Source: Chamaea fasciata (Eukaryota > Chordata > Aves > Passeriformes > Sylviidae). From it: a stretch of 64,000 bases of DNA. This document shows positions 1-12,141 of the stretch, in pieces. The notes beneath the pieces are model-generated. The model did not search any database, was not told the origin of the DNA, and saw only the letters and a list, made by a program, of their open reading frames with translations. The stretch is from NCBI GenBank assembly GCA_029207755.1, contig JARCOQ010000006.1, positions 3,698,846 through 3,762,845 on the forward strand. Reading direction: 5' to 3'. The stretch's first letter is position 1; every line of letters begins with the position of its first letter. Both the position numbers and the translations under genes were made by a program.

Positions 1-332
1 GCTGATGACTGCAAACAAATATTGCAGATCTCTGCCTCCTGTATATGGGGAGAAGCACGTCTGCATCTCTGTTCAACAGGGCCCTTTGCAGTCCTGCCCT
101 GCAACTCCTGTGCTGCCTGCAGGGCTGCTCAGATCTGGGGAGAATTCATGGGAATATCCAGATAATGCACCCAGGCACTGACCAGAGTTCAAATGCCTGA
201 AATGGCCAAAGGCAAGGGAAACCTCGAGCACTTTCACTGGTCCAGCCCCTGTTGTTCTCATGGGATTTGCCTTAATGTTTCTTGGAGGAAAAAAGAAAAG
301 CCAGAGAAGAAAATGAAGGGCTTAGATAAAAT

Positions 333-335
<3 letters not shown>
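1..335. other. unannotated left edge
   Basis: Unique-looking sequence. Short open frames on both strands have no splice or family support. Nothing else was recognised. Confidence 0.5.

Positions 336-397
<62 letters not shown>
336..397 (+). repeat. (AC)n microsatellite joined to poly-A
   Basis: A perfect AC dinucleotide run (336-366, about 15 units) passes directly into 32 A residues (366-397). This is a compound simple repeat and probably length-variable. No AATAAA signal or gene-like sequence precedes the A run, so it is not read as a retrocopy tail. Confidence 0.95.
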
Positions 398-400
<3 letters not shown>

Positions 401-1991
401 TAGGAAGAAACAAAAGGTGAAATATCTCCTATCACAGAATAAAAATCAGTTAGAAGTTACAAAAAACAGTAAGAAAAAGGCAATGCTTCCCATCACAGAA
501 GAAAGGTCTCAATAGTAAATTAATCCCATGCAATGAGTTTATCAATGATCAAGATAAAGGGAAAAAATTAAATGGAAAATTTGTTCTCAGCTGAAAGTCA
601 TTTAGCACAATGTGAGTCAAAGAAGGAAACAGAAGGGCTCCTTCGTCAGCCCAAAACAACAAATGTAATGCAGAGAAAATGCCCAGTAATCTACATGTAT
701 TGGAATGATGTAAAGCCCTAAGACGAGTGCAAACAGACGAACAGACAAAACTGGTCTCAAGAGCAACAAAGCATCCTTGTGAAAAGCCAGTGAACCACAT
801 CATGAACAGGTATTGGGTGAGGTGGGTAATATATGCCTATATGCACACACCCATGGATAACATACTCCTTTATTATGACTTTATTTAAGCCCTTCACACA
901 GCTTCATAATCACGCGTCCAGATCTAATCACTTATTATTTAAAAAAAGTTTCAATGGAAGTGGTGAAAAATATATAAAAAATGGTCCCTATAGAAGATAT
1001 TAAAAAGACACTCGTCAGAGAGAAGCAATAAACATTACAGACAGTAAAAAGGTGAATGAGATAATTCCAATTTTTAAAGCAGACACTCATGTCTCCTACT
1101 GACTTACTAAAAAGTAACCGAAAATGTAGTTAATCTGGAGAAATGAAAGATTTCTTTTTTTTTAAAATCAGACTAATCCTACGCAGATCACTACCGCAAC
1201 TCAAAAAAAGCAGTTGGATTTCTAGAACAAAGGCAGCAGTGGCCTAGTTAAGATTAGAAACAACAAACAAACACCCAAAACAAAGATTCAGATATGCAGA
1301 GAAGTGCATCATTTAGGACTGGGGGGAAAAACACTTTAAAATACGTAATTAATTAAAAATTGGCCAGACAGGATTTCTAGTGCCTTCCTCTAAAGAATCT
1401 GACTGCTTCGAGAATGCAAGAGCAGAGTGACAGCTTTCCCCTGGAGTGATGTCTGCTCTTTCTGCCTGTGCTCCAATACTGGGTAATTGGGAATTGACAT
1501 AAAATTCTTGGACTTTAATGACGAAGAAAACTAGTGTGTATTCTGCTGGATCCGCTTAGAGAATGGTATCAGAAATTAAGGTTTTGGGAAAGCTTTTTTC
1601 TACTCGACTTTTATTCCCTGCTGTTTCCAGAATAATAAATATACTGATCCTGCACTGGACAATACTCTGCCCCTAAAATTGTTCCTTGGCACAGAGCAGT
1701 ACAAAAGAAGGGCAAGTCAGTTCCCTCACAGCCCCAAATATTGCATAAGAAAAATGCATGTTTCCTATGATTTTTTCCCAGTCATCATTTTCAAAGATAC
1801 CAGGAGAATACAGATGTTGATTTATCACCTGTAGTAACCTGCAGGGTATTTCTTAGCATTACAATTTAACAGCCAGCTGAATTTCCATTTCTAAAAATCT
1901 TCAGAACGCATTCTCATTTTCTTAAAAAAAAATGCAAGTGAAAATAAAGGGGGGAAATCATATAGATAATTCCAGAAGAAAAAATAAAATC
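398..1991. other. no recognisable feature
   Basis: AT-rich, unique-looking sequence. I see no gene, known repeat or RNA gene. Short A-runs only. Confidence 0.5.
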
Positions 1992-2059
1992 ATATATATA
2001 TATATATATATATATATAGATAGATAGATAGATATAGATATACATATATATATATATAT
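1992..2059 (+). repeat. AT / GATA compound microsatellite
   Basis: (AT)n at 1992-2018 is followed by GATA units at about 2019-2040 and a second (AT)n at 2044-2059. The AT blocks are self-complementary and could extrude as cruciforms. Confidence 0.95.
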
Positions 2060-4922
2060 CAGGGAAAAAATGCTATTAGTTGCTAGGTGACAAATTTTTA
2101 CCTGTTCTGTCAGAGTATTTGCAAAATACTTACAGTCAAGAACATGAAAGTTTCAGCTTCTCATCAGTTCTATATCAGGTGAAAATATTCGAAAAGACAT
2201 AAAATCATGCTTGAGAAGCAATCCAGTGTTGCAAGCAGCAGCTAAATATTGCAGGACAACCTATTAAAGTTAGAAATGCAGATGGAAGATTATGAAATGA
2301 GATTAAATTGATTAACATCTCATGCATATTGTGGGAGAATAATCAAAAGGAAAGATAAAACTGCCTGATATTCCTCATGCTTGCGGGTGAAGCGCTCTGT
2401 ATTTTCAGCGTGAGGTGAGAGCAGAAGATACAATTTTAGCATTCACACACAAGTTAAACATCATGAAGTTGGATGCTAGCAGTTCTCCAGTGCAGCAGCA
2501 CATAAAATACAGGGCAGATTCGTAGGAACTACATCACCTGAAACCAAAGAAGCAGGAAGGATTCTGGAAAAGAGCAGAGAAATGGTGCCATGGATACCAA
2601 GACTTTTTTGTGCAAACAATTAAAAGCATGATATATACCTTGATTAAGGGATTACTGAAGCAAGACACAGTGAAATGTCAACATATTAAAGCAGAGAGAT
2701 ATATAGAAATCAAAATTTAATGACATTTTCTCCTTCCAGTGGATTGTCTTAACTCTGAAAGCAGAGTTTTGACATGTAAAAATCAACTAAAATGCTCACA
2801 TTCTTTATTAATATACATAAAAATTAATATATGAAATTAATATTAATTTTTTTTGCTTTGATGAATTATGTACATTCCCCTTAAAGTTATATTTGATCTA
2901 GTCGTGCAGAGCCAGAAAAGGGGGAACTGAAAAACAAGAAAAATAATTTTCATACAAAATGAGGTGGGCTGTGACAATTACTCTCCAGAACTTAGCCTCA
3001 GTTTGTGACACCACTACCACTTCACTGAAAACTGGCAGTACAGAGAACAAAGGCAGTGCAATCCTCCATCCTGGGATCAAATCTCGAGGCTGCCTGACCC
3101 GAACAGAGGTGGCAGCTTGAGCCTTGAACACTTGGTGGCAGGCAGCATTCCTGGCTCTTGCACCTGCTGGCGGAGGGGAAATCACCAATGGAGGGGCCAC
3201 TTCCTGTAGTTTTCAAAACATAGACGCTAGAAAGCGTATATTGGATAATCACCCTTTCCAAATAATTTAGCACAATTACAGTGGTGTACTACACCTCGCA
3301 GTATGAGCTGGGGACTTGGTGGCTACAGGAGAATAACTGGAGTCTCTTGGCTCTCCAAGCACAAATGAGACAAACCATAAAACAGGAATTGGATCCCATT
3401 TAAAACAGTACAGTACATTAGTGCCTGACTCTTTCTTAATCACTTTTGTTCTGTACAGAGCATCTTTCTTAATCATTCTTTTACCCTATACATAACAAGT
3501 CCCATATAATTATACTGCTTTAACATTATATTCTTTTGGATTAAGGAAGTACCTCCTCTGCTCTTAGTGACAATTATTCCACTCTGGGAAAGAACTTGGT
3601 TACTTTTTCCCAGCAACAGAGCTGACGTCCATTGTGATACCTAAAATATTGCTTGATTAGTTAAATGGTGATCATTTTCAGAAATCACTATGTGATAATT
3701 ATCTACCTATTTTGGTATCGTGCTTTTAATGATTTCTCCGCACACGAGGTCTAAGAATTCCTTATTCGGTTTTAAGCCTAAATCTTAACAAAATAATGGA
3801 AACTACACCAAATTTCTTTGCTTAACACAAAACTCAGTTCCATTTATCTTCACTGCCACTTGCCACCTCTGAAAATGGGTCCCAATTACATGTTTTTTTC
3901 ATCATATCTGAATGCAATTTTTAACTCTGTAACTGTCTTAATGTTCCCCAAATCTTATCCGTCTGTGGCTACATGGTTGGGTTTGATGGTCCTGCCATGA
4001 TTGCAAGTGGAATTCTGGAAATTTGTGGAAATAATTCTGGAAACAAGCAATTAGCAAAGTTCCGATAAACAGAAATGCCTCTGACAGCATCAGCAATGAA
4101 ATGAATGAATAAATAGGTGATGCCTAAACTTCACTTTTCTTTGGAGGTTATTTGTGTTGAAAAACCAAGAATACCATAAAGTCTGTGTGCAGGGTATGAA
4201 ATGCTGGAGGCTGCATTGTTACTGACTGCAGTACTCTGCAACTGGAGATCTTGCTCTCTCTGAGGAGGTTTTATAGACAACAAACAAACAAACAAACAGA
4301 TCATATATCCAAAAGCATGCATTTACCATTTGCAGGAAAAATTACCAAAATTGAAAGAAGTTTGACGAACCATGAGGCCAAGTTCCCCATGGCTCATAAA
4401 AGCTCAGCACGCTCCATTCTGAAGCAGGATGACTTTGATCTTTCGTGTAAATATCACTGAATCAGTATGCTCTGTTTCACTCTTAGAGGTTTGACTCCCA
4501 GGGATTTACAACTGGTGATAATTCATGGCTGAATAGAATCAGTCCAGAGCAAGGCAAGCAGAGTAAGTGCCATTTCTTCAAGGGAACAAATATTCAAATC
4601 AGCCTTTAGGGTTCCTCTTAATGGAAATACTTCTTCTTTGATGAGGAATACTGATATAACAGAAATGGGTCTTTTAATTAATTAGTGCGCCATTAATCTG
4701 CTGATGTCTAGAGATTATGAAATCTTAGTACTCAAAGAACTGAGAAATTATTTCAAAAAACTTTAAATGCTGAGCTAATCTGTTCAATGATGAGTTGAAA
4801 TTCAATGTGAACAGAGCTGCAATAGGAACTATTTGTTCCAACATCTGTGTTGCTGTTCCAAGACTTCATAGTAAACAAATAAGCACAGTAAAATCTCTTC
4901 ATGTCAAACAATTATTTCAGCC
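2060..4922. other. unique-looking AT-rich stretch
   Basis: No gene recognised. It holds a perfect 16-bp palindrome (AAATTAATATTAATTT, 2834-2849) and a short CAAA repeat (4281-4298). The region around 3000-3200 is somewhat richer in GC and has open minus frames, but nothing resembling a protein family. Confidence 0.45.
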
Positions 4923-4946
4923 TTTTTTTTTCTTTTTTTTTTTTTT
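4923..4946 (+). repeat. poly-T tract
   Basis: Twenty-four bases, all T except one C at 4932. Simple homopolymer. Confidence 0.9.
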
Positions 4947-7900
4947 AATGAACTAAGCACTGAGTGCATCTGGCTGAGTTTGAAAAACTAATCTTCAATT
5001 ATAAAAATTCATAAATGAAACATAAAATATTTTCATTAATTGCAAAACAAATGTAGAGAATATCAGCAAAACTCAAAGTGACAGGACTGCCTTTGGGTTT
5101 AAGATCCTAAAGAAATAAAATGACTGATTTTTTTTTCTTCTTAGGCGTTATTTACCTATAAGTTTATCCTTAAATACCTCTTCAATATTTTTTCATGCAA
5201 AGAAATTATGATGCCACTCATAGCACGTATTTTTAAATTAACATGAGTAGGTATTTCAGGTTTATTATTCACCCATGTGGAACATCCTATGAGATATTCT
5301 ACTGTATCTCTCAAATCCTTCTACTTTCCTCATTTTTTTCATGTTTTAACAATTCTTTTTTTCTCAGTGGCCTTGAAGACAGCAATTTTGATATCCTCTG
5401 GGCAAAGCAGTGTTGCATATAATCCATTCTCATGCCTCATCTTAGCCCATTAGCTGCTCTGTCCCACTCTTAACCAGAGAATAATATTCACAGTTGTCGT
5501 CCTGCACCTGAAAACATTCCTGGGTAAAAGCTCACCTTTCCCAAAGCAAAGTCTGACAAGTGTCTGCAACAATCACAGTGCAGTGTTTGTTCCTGACCTG
5601 AAGCTGATTTCCTCTCCCCGAGCCAACTGGCTCCCAATCTACCACTGCCCCCACCCTGCTGCAGTATGCAGGTCCCACTGTCACTGCTTCTGGTGATGCA
5701 CTTCTAACCCATCCCCTGGCCTGAAGCAGCAGAGCATCCTCAGCTCCAACCTGAAGGAGGTGTATGGAACCCAGTAAGACCATTAGCTTCTATTTTATCT
5801 TACTAAACCACAGTAAGCCATCTCTAGAACAGGCTGAGATCTGACCTCATCTCCTGCTGAGTCTCCTTCCCGATGAAACAGGAGGCCCTGAGCAAGCAGG
5901 AAACAGCAGCAAGGACCTCCTCTAGGTTCCTCGGTGAGCAGGAAGCCAAATCACTCAAAAATGTGAATTGAAACTGCCTCATAGTTTTCTTTCAGCTCTT
6001 TCAAAATCACAGGATGAACAGAACAAACCCTTTCCCCAGTTACAGGTTTCTGACAGGAACCAACAGCAGAGGCTTAGAGAAAACAAGAAATGAACAGGAA
6101 TAGCACTGTGAAGTTTTCCCCACTGCATACTCCCACCTTCTGGCAAAACACAATTCAGACACTTCCTAAACCAACGTTTCTATCGGCATCCTTCATTTAA
6201 TGATTTTTTTGTTTTCATTAATTTATCTTTGGGCCTCTTTTGGCTTTCAAGGTCCACACCATGTGGCAGCAATGTGGTGCTTCTGCTGGGTAACAATTTT
6301 CTTTCTTGTATGTTCTATAAACCATGTGTGAACATTTCAATTGCTGCCCTACAGGTCTCATCCTGTGAGAAATAACAAGTAGTTGTTCCTTACTCACTTT
6401 CTGTATGGCGCCTGTGATTTAAATGTATTTCTTTCTGTTCAACCTCCCTTTAGCAACTCTTTGGTATTTTTTGTCGTTTTCAACCTTCTTTAGATAAAAC
6501 CAAAGATACAAAAAGCATGAGTACATTTGGGGTGACATAGTGATATTTTCTGATTTTTTTCCACTGAAGTTCTCCCATTAATTGTTTAATACACCATCTG
6601 CATTTTTGACCACTTTGACACTGAGTTGACATTTTTTTTGAACTACCCACAAAAATGCCAAGATATAGTTCCTGAATGGTAATAAGTAATTTACAGACCA
6701 TTTTTCTTTGGTTTAGTTCGAGTTGGTTGCCTCTCTTCTCCCCTTTTCTCCCTCTACTTTGCACAAATCAATAGTAAATTTTATCTGCAAGTGTATTACA
6801 GATCTTTCAGCCTCATTAGGTTCTCTTGCAACTTCTCACAGCCAATTTTTGTGTTTACAAACCAAAATAATTTCATACTGCCTATAGATATTTCCTTTGC
6901 TCTCCTTGCTTTGCCAGATTCTTTGGGAATTTTTATCCTAGCCTAAAAATTCTAGATGAGCTTTAGAATTATATCCTTGTAATTATGAGCATTCCTCACC
7001 TATATCAGCATGGGGGACATCAGAAATATGGTAAATAAAAAGGAAGATTTGGAAGGAAAAGGAGTGAACAGAGCTGTTGTGTCTGAGACTGCTTTTATCC
7101 ATGATTATACTTAAGACTATTTTCAAAACAAATGCACCTAGTCTTTCTTCCTATCTTTGGTGTTCCCAAGTATATTTAACTAAAGTTTAAACTATTGATA
7201 AAGGTGTGAACTGGGAGAAAAAAAAGTGTATGTAGTTATAGAAAATTCACTGGCACCACAGTGCCAGCTCCATCCCAGCTAAAATCTGAGATTAAAGAGA
7301 AGGGGAGAGAATCAGTGGAATTGCTGAAGACAACAGTTTAGTCATCCAAGGCATTGCTGGCCCAACGTCTCCTTTTGTAATCTAGTAAAAATGGCTTTTT
7401 ACTAGATATAAAAGTAAATTTTTGATTAAGGTAAGAAAACTGTTTCACTCTTTTATTTATCACTCCAGGTATATTGTTCAACGTGCAGCAACATTCCTGG
7501 AAAAGTCAAGAATTTTTTCCTTGTTTTCTCAGGCACCTTACTTATTCTGCTGCCTGAACTTCATTCTGTCTGTGCATCCATTCTATAAAGTAAACCTTAT
7601 TTAAATGATGATAAATTCCCTTCCTCCTTTGGATGCCCAATTCATTTAATACAGAATATATGAATGCTTCAACAAAAGAAACAACGATCACTGGGAGGTC
7701 TCATTTTTTCTTATTCCTTCAAAGCAACGTTCCTTTTTTGTATGTTTTCCTCTTGCAGTTATTTCTGTAGCACTCAAAACCATAATCTGTGAGCATTTCA
7801 TGAGCCATAATGAGTTCTCCTAGTATCATCCTGGGAGATTCTGTAGATTTCAGATTGACTCACCAACCAATCCCTTTCAAGCTCCTTTCAAAATGAACAA

Positions 7901-8215
7901 GACGGTGAAAAATAAGGTAATTAGATAACAGTGTTTCAGTATTATGTGACATGTTGTAAAAAATAGGAGAGAAAACCTGTAACATTCAGCTCTTTGGTGT
8001 TCTGCAGTGAAGTGTATAATATTTGCAATGCATAAGGCTGGTACTGTCATATCACAATACACACCTCTGTAAATTCTTCAGTTTTCACAAGTTAGAGCAG
8101 ATATTCACATTAAAATCCATTGATTTAATCTACTAAAGGCCATAAAAATTCAGAGGATGCTGGACCATTCCTAACCTAAGCATTTACAAAAACCTTGTAA
8201 TTGAGCAATACTTAC
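4947..8215. other. unique-looking stretch
   Basis: No gene recognised. A GC-richer patch lies at about 5540-5960. A 7-bp perfect stem with a CACA loop (CTGGCAC/GTGCCAG) is at 7250-7267. The short open frames here have no family resemblance. Confidence 0.45.
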
Positions 8216-8288
8216 ATTTCACTGCAAACTCAGTCATGCCAGAGAAGCTTTCAACTGCTGACACACCAGAGTTATTTGCAATATCCAT
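8216..8288 (-). other. exon-like segment, possible first coding exon (weak)
   Basis: On the minus strand an ATG at 8288-8286, in a good start context (A at -3, G at +4), opens a 24-codon frame. The frame begins MDIANNSG and runs to a consensus donor GTAAGTAT, whose GT lies at 8215-8214. The exon would end after one base of the next codon (phase 1). I do not recognise the peptide and no partner exon was found below 8200. In a window this size such combinations arise by chance, so this is a candidate only. Confidence 0.12.
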
Positions 8289-10810
8289 TTTATAGTTAAA
8301 AATTAATTTGACTTAAGGTAAGGGAAAAATGCTTGGCTCTAGTGTGAGTTTACATGTGATCTATATAAACTTGAGAGCAAGACACTTCAATCACATGGCC
8401 CATTTCTGATTAATTCTTTCCTTGATCTATTTGGATACTTTTGTCAGTAAAGATACCAGTTGTTAGTATCTCTGTTTAGGAATGCAAGTCTAGCAGTACA
8501 GATCATACACGTTTCCCAGTGTTTCAGTGCCTATTCCCTGCTTAAAAATAAACAAGAAAACAGAGCATCTTGTTTCCTCTTATTCTCTGCCTTTTAAATC
8601 ATATTCCCTGCCTACTTCTTCTAGCATTTATTCCCCTCTTACAAAAATTTTAAATCATACAATTACAGCCTGTAGATCTCATTCAGGGCTCAAGCAAATA
8701 TCTGTGTATATAAGCAGCTCATCTAAAGCAAAACCTCTTTTTGAGTTATCTGTGAAGGCCCTAGCTTTGTTAATGTGAATAATAGTGCAGTGTCAGCGCA
8801 GGCAACATGGTACAATTACTCATAAAAGAGGCAGAAAAGGCCTGCTCCAAACCTTGAGTCCACCAGAGCAGTAATCTGGGTCAGATGCACTAATACAATC
8901 AGAACACATCGCTGTGTTCCTTTTTCTTGGTTACTCTTTCCATGTGCTGGCTGTTTCTAATGACATTCAAGTCCCTTAACTCTCCCCCTCATCACTGCTT
9001 AAAGGAGTGTTTGCTGCTTCGCTGAGAACTTTCCTACTGAGAGTATTTGTCAAGTAAGAGATCTCCCCTGCTTCAATCACATTAGGAACCTTCTGACTGA
9101 GTGTGGGAAGTAAAAGCCTCGCTGCTTTCAGATGGCAGGAGAGAAAAGATGCACCATCCCCTCCTGCCCTACCTCTGCAGCGACTCTGGGAGTCCCAGAA
9201 CCCTCAGCTGGAGACTGCCTTAGCAACCACATGTTAGGGGAGACAACCTCCATCTGTTTAAGCCTTCCTGTAAATGTAACTGAGATCTTGTGAAGTCTAT
9301 CAGTTGAAGCAAAATGGGAAGTCTTACCCTGTAATTGTTTTCTAAATATTTTCATCTTAGCCTAACAGCGCAGGACTCCACAGACAGACTGGACATTAAT
9401 TTGTCATCAGCCCACGAAAGATAGGCTGGAAAGGTGTCACTTTGTAGGTGTCACCCCAAAAGAGACCCCTGCTGCCAAAGCAGAGCAGACTATTTCCCTG
9501 CTGAACAAGCTACAGGAAAGGAGGATTGCCTGCAACATGAGCAAGGAAAGAAACAGGTCAGACATCCAGGTGTGTCTGCACACACGAGCATGATTTCCCA
9601 GCAAACAGGAGGGTGGGATTTTGCAGAAGGGTCAATTCATTTTCTCCAATTCCTTTTCTCCAATTCTGTTCCTTTACAAAGTCAAAGATGTCTGTATGTC
9701 TGTCTTGTGAGGTCTGCTCATCTTTGTCACTGAGGCAGGCTGTGAGTATGCCCACCAGGACTTCTGGTGTGAATTGGAAAGTATGATACCATGTTTCTGG
9801 AATATTTAGAACAAGCCAAAAAAGATGAATTCAGAAAGGAAATAGCTGATAGTTTACCGGCTGCTCAGCGTCTGCTTTCATCAACTCAAAAATATCCTCA
9901 TTTGATATGTGTGCAGGGATGTTCTACTAATATTCATTAGAATTCAAGACTCTTACCTCACTTCTCCTTTCCTTTACCACCTCAATCTTGCTCCACACTA
10001 AAAGGTATGAAGCACTTTTATCTAATTACTTGACTTGCTATTGTCTGACACAATAAAAATTGTCCTAACTAGTATTTTTAAAAATGAGGAGCTCACAGAA
10101 TACCTTTGACATTAAACTTTTATGCATTTGAAAGGATATCTCTAGGTTTAGAATTTTGGGGGTTGTTCTTTAGTTTGTAAATTGCTCAGATAGTGGCATA
10201 AAAACCTAAAGGATACTATTCATACACATTAACAAACTGCAGTTTCCTGTCTCTGTAAAGACAACAGTGTAAAATCCTGAAACTGCCCCAAAGTTCAGAG
10301 AACAGAGGGATGCTGATCCTTGTGATCATTAGCATACACGGTAGTAACTCTCTTTAATACAGTATTACAATTTTCAGTTTAAAATCTGATCCCTGTCTAG
10401 ACATGTACCAAATCTCTGAAGCAGTAGTTTGCAATGCCTGAAGGGTAAGTTGTATAGCTCAACTTTAAGACAGGCCATTTTCCTGCTTTACTGAAGTTCT
10501 GTGAAGTAGAGATATACACAGCACAAATGTGAAACACTGTAGCAGCAGGAAAGAGCTCTGAATGCCTTATTGATTCCCAGATTTTTGTGATCCTTTTATT
10601 ATCCACTGTTGAGCAGTCTAGGAAAAGGTGCTCATAATTGTGGCAGCTCCATAATACTATAGATTTCTAAAGCTTACACCATAACTGCCAATCTCCCCCT
10701 CTACCATCTGCTTTTCCCCCTCTTTCTTCCTTAGAGCACAGCTGCCAGCATTGTGTCTTCAATATTCTGCACAGAAATGAGGATAATCCCAGCTGGGATA
10801 GCTGGGGACA
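8289..10810. other. unique-looking stretch
   Basis: No gene recognised. It contains a 13-bp direct repeat, TTTTCTCCAATTC, at 9640-9652 and 9654-9666. A 41-bp minus-strand segment at 9957-9997 has fair splice-like ends and one open frame. The latter is within chance expectation. Confidence 0.45.
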
Positions 10811-10817
10811 TAAATAA

Positions 10818-10849
<32 letters not shown>

Positions 10850-10860
10850 ACAAACAAATA
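10811..10860 (+). repeat. (TAAA)n microsatellite
   Basis: About twelve AAAT/TAAA units, with CAAA variants at the right end. The 126-codon minus-strand frame crossing it, which includes a run of LFIY-type residues, is a translation of this repeat and not a membrane protein. Confidence 0.95.
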
Positions 10861-12095
10861 CAGTAATTCCCTCTCTTGGGTTGAGCTCAGATCTTCTGAG
10901 TCCAAGCAAACAAACTCTAGTGACTCCAATAAACCCTGCATCCAGATTAAGGTGTCTCAAGAAAGAGCAGAGGTAGGGAAGAAGTTGGCAGCAGCAGCAG
11001 GGACAATCAGGCAGTGTTGTTAGAGCAAGCCCAATACTCCCAGGCACTGCATCCTGTCAGAATTGATGATCTTGGTAGGATACACAATGAATCAAGACTG
11101 GCTTCACACAAATTTTTATTTCTGAGGGTCAAATTAATTTACCTGCCCTTCAGCACAGTCCTTGCCCTCATAACCCTGTAATGCATGTGTAAAAAAGTGA
11201 CAGTTTTTCCATGATTTGGGAATTAAATTACCACAATAAGGGCCAATTCTATCTCTGTCAGACTTAATGTAATATTTAGAGGACTCTCAAAGGCTTTCCA
11301 CACTTGGGCACAGGCAATCTGTGAGGCTGAGTTTGCTTAGACCTGGACAGCAGAGTAATAAATGATGACAGATTTTCTTACATGTTTTCATTTGTCAGGA
11401 AACCTGAGAGAAAATAAATATTTCAAAGAAAATCTGATTTTTTTTTCCCTGTACATCATTAATAGCATTGCCTTTCATTTCAAGGTAGTTAAACCAAATA
11501 AGCCCACTGTAATAACTGGGATGATGCTGAGGGTCAAAAGTGGCATGTGAAACATGTTGCCATGCCACTGATGCCTACACTGTACATAGCTGACCTTCAT
11601 GAAGACAACATGATGGAGGGAAGGTGATTTTTTAGTGAAAACATACCTGAACTCAATATTTCTATGAAAACCAAGCACTTTTTGTGAAGGAACCACAAAG
11701 ATTTCATGAGTTTAAGGCTTACATTTCTCTACAGTATATTTGATCAAACTAGAAATCTCTTAGACCTCAGTTTGAGTTGATGGAGGGATTTTCAACTTAC
11801 AGAAAACATGCTTAATGCAACAGCTCTGTATCTTGATGATATTGTAGTGATCTCACTATTTATGCACTTCCTCTGTACAACTCAAACACTTTTATGTGTA
11901 CAAAAACTTATTAGGAAGACTGCATATCCTCGAAGAGCCAGTGTGTGTATAACCTCTAACTAGACATATTGAACAACACACTCCCAACCAGATGTCAAAT
12001 TCTCTCAGCTGCTTATGCCATTTTTAATCTAGTGGTTACCACCACAAAAGGCAATTTTCCCAGGAGAAAAACAGATCAGCTTCACCCATCTCACC

Positions 12096-12096
<1 letters not shown>
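10861..12096. other. no recognisable feature
   Basis: Unique-looking AT-rich sequence without gene, repeat or RNA features that I can support. Confidence 0.45.

Positions 12097-12136
<40 letters not shown>
12097..12136 (+). repeat. poly-A (A40)
   Basis: Forty consecutive A residues. No polyadenylation signal lies in the preceding 40 bases, so this is recorded as a homopolymer rather than a retrocopy tail. Confidence 0.95.

Positions 12137-12141
<5 letters not shown>

Noticed and set aside
9957..9997. 41-bp minus-strand segment with acceptor, donor and open frame
   Set aside because: Several equally short splice-bounded segments occur in the window (also 40387-40413 and 55665-55692). This is the expected chance background.
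10759..11047. Minus-strand frames with an apparent membrane segment rich in L, F, I and Y
   Set aside because: The hydrophobic run is the translated TAAA microsatellite.
12097..12136. A40 run as a retrocopy tail
   Set aside because: No AATAAA in the expected upstream interval and no gene-like sequence before it.
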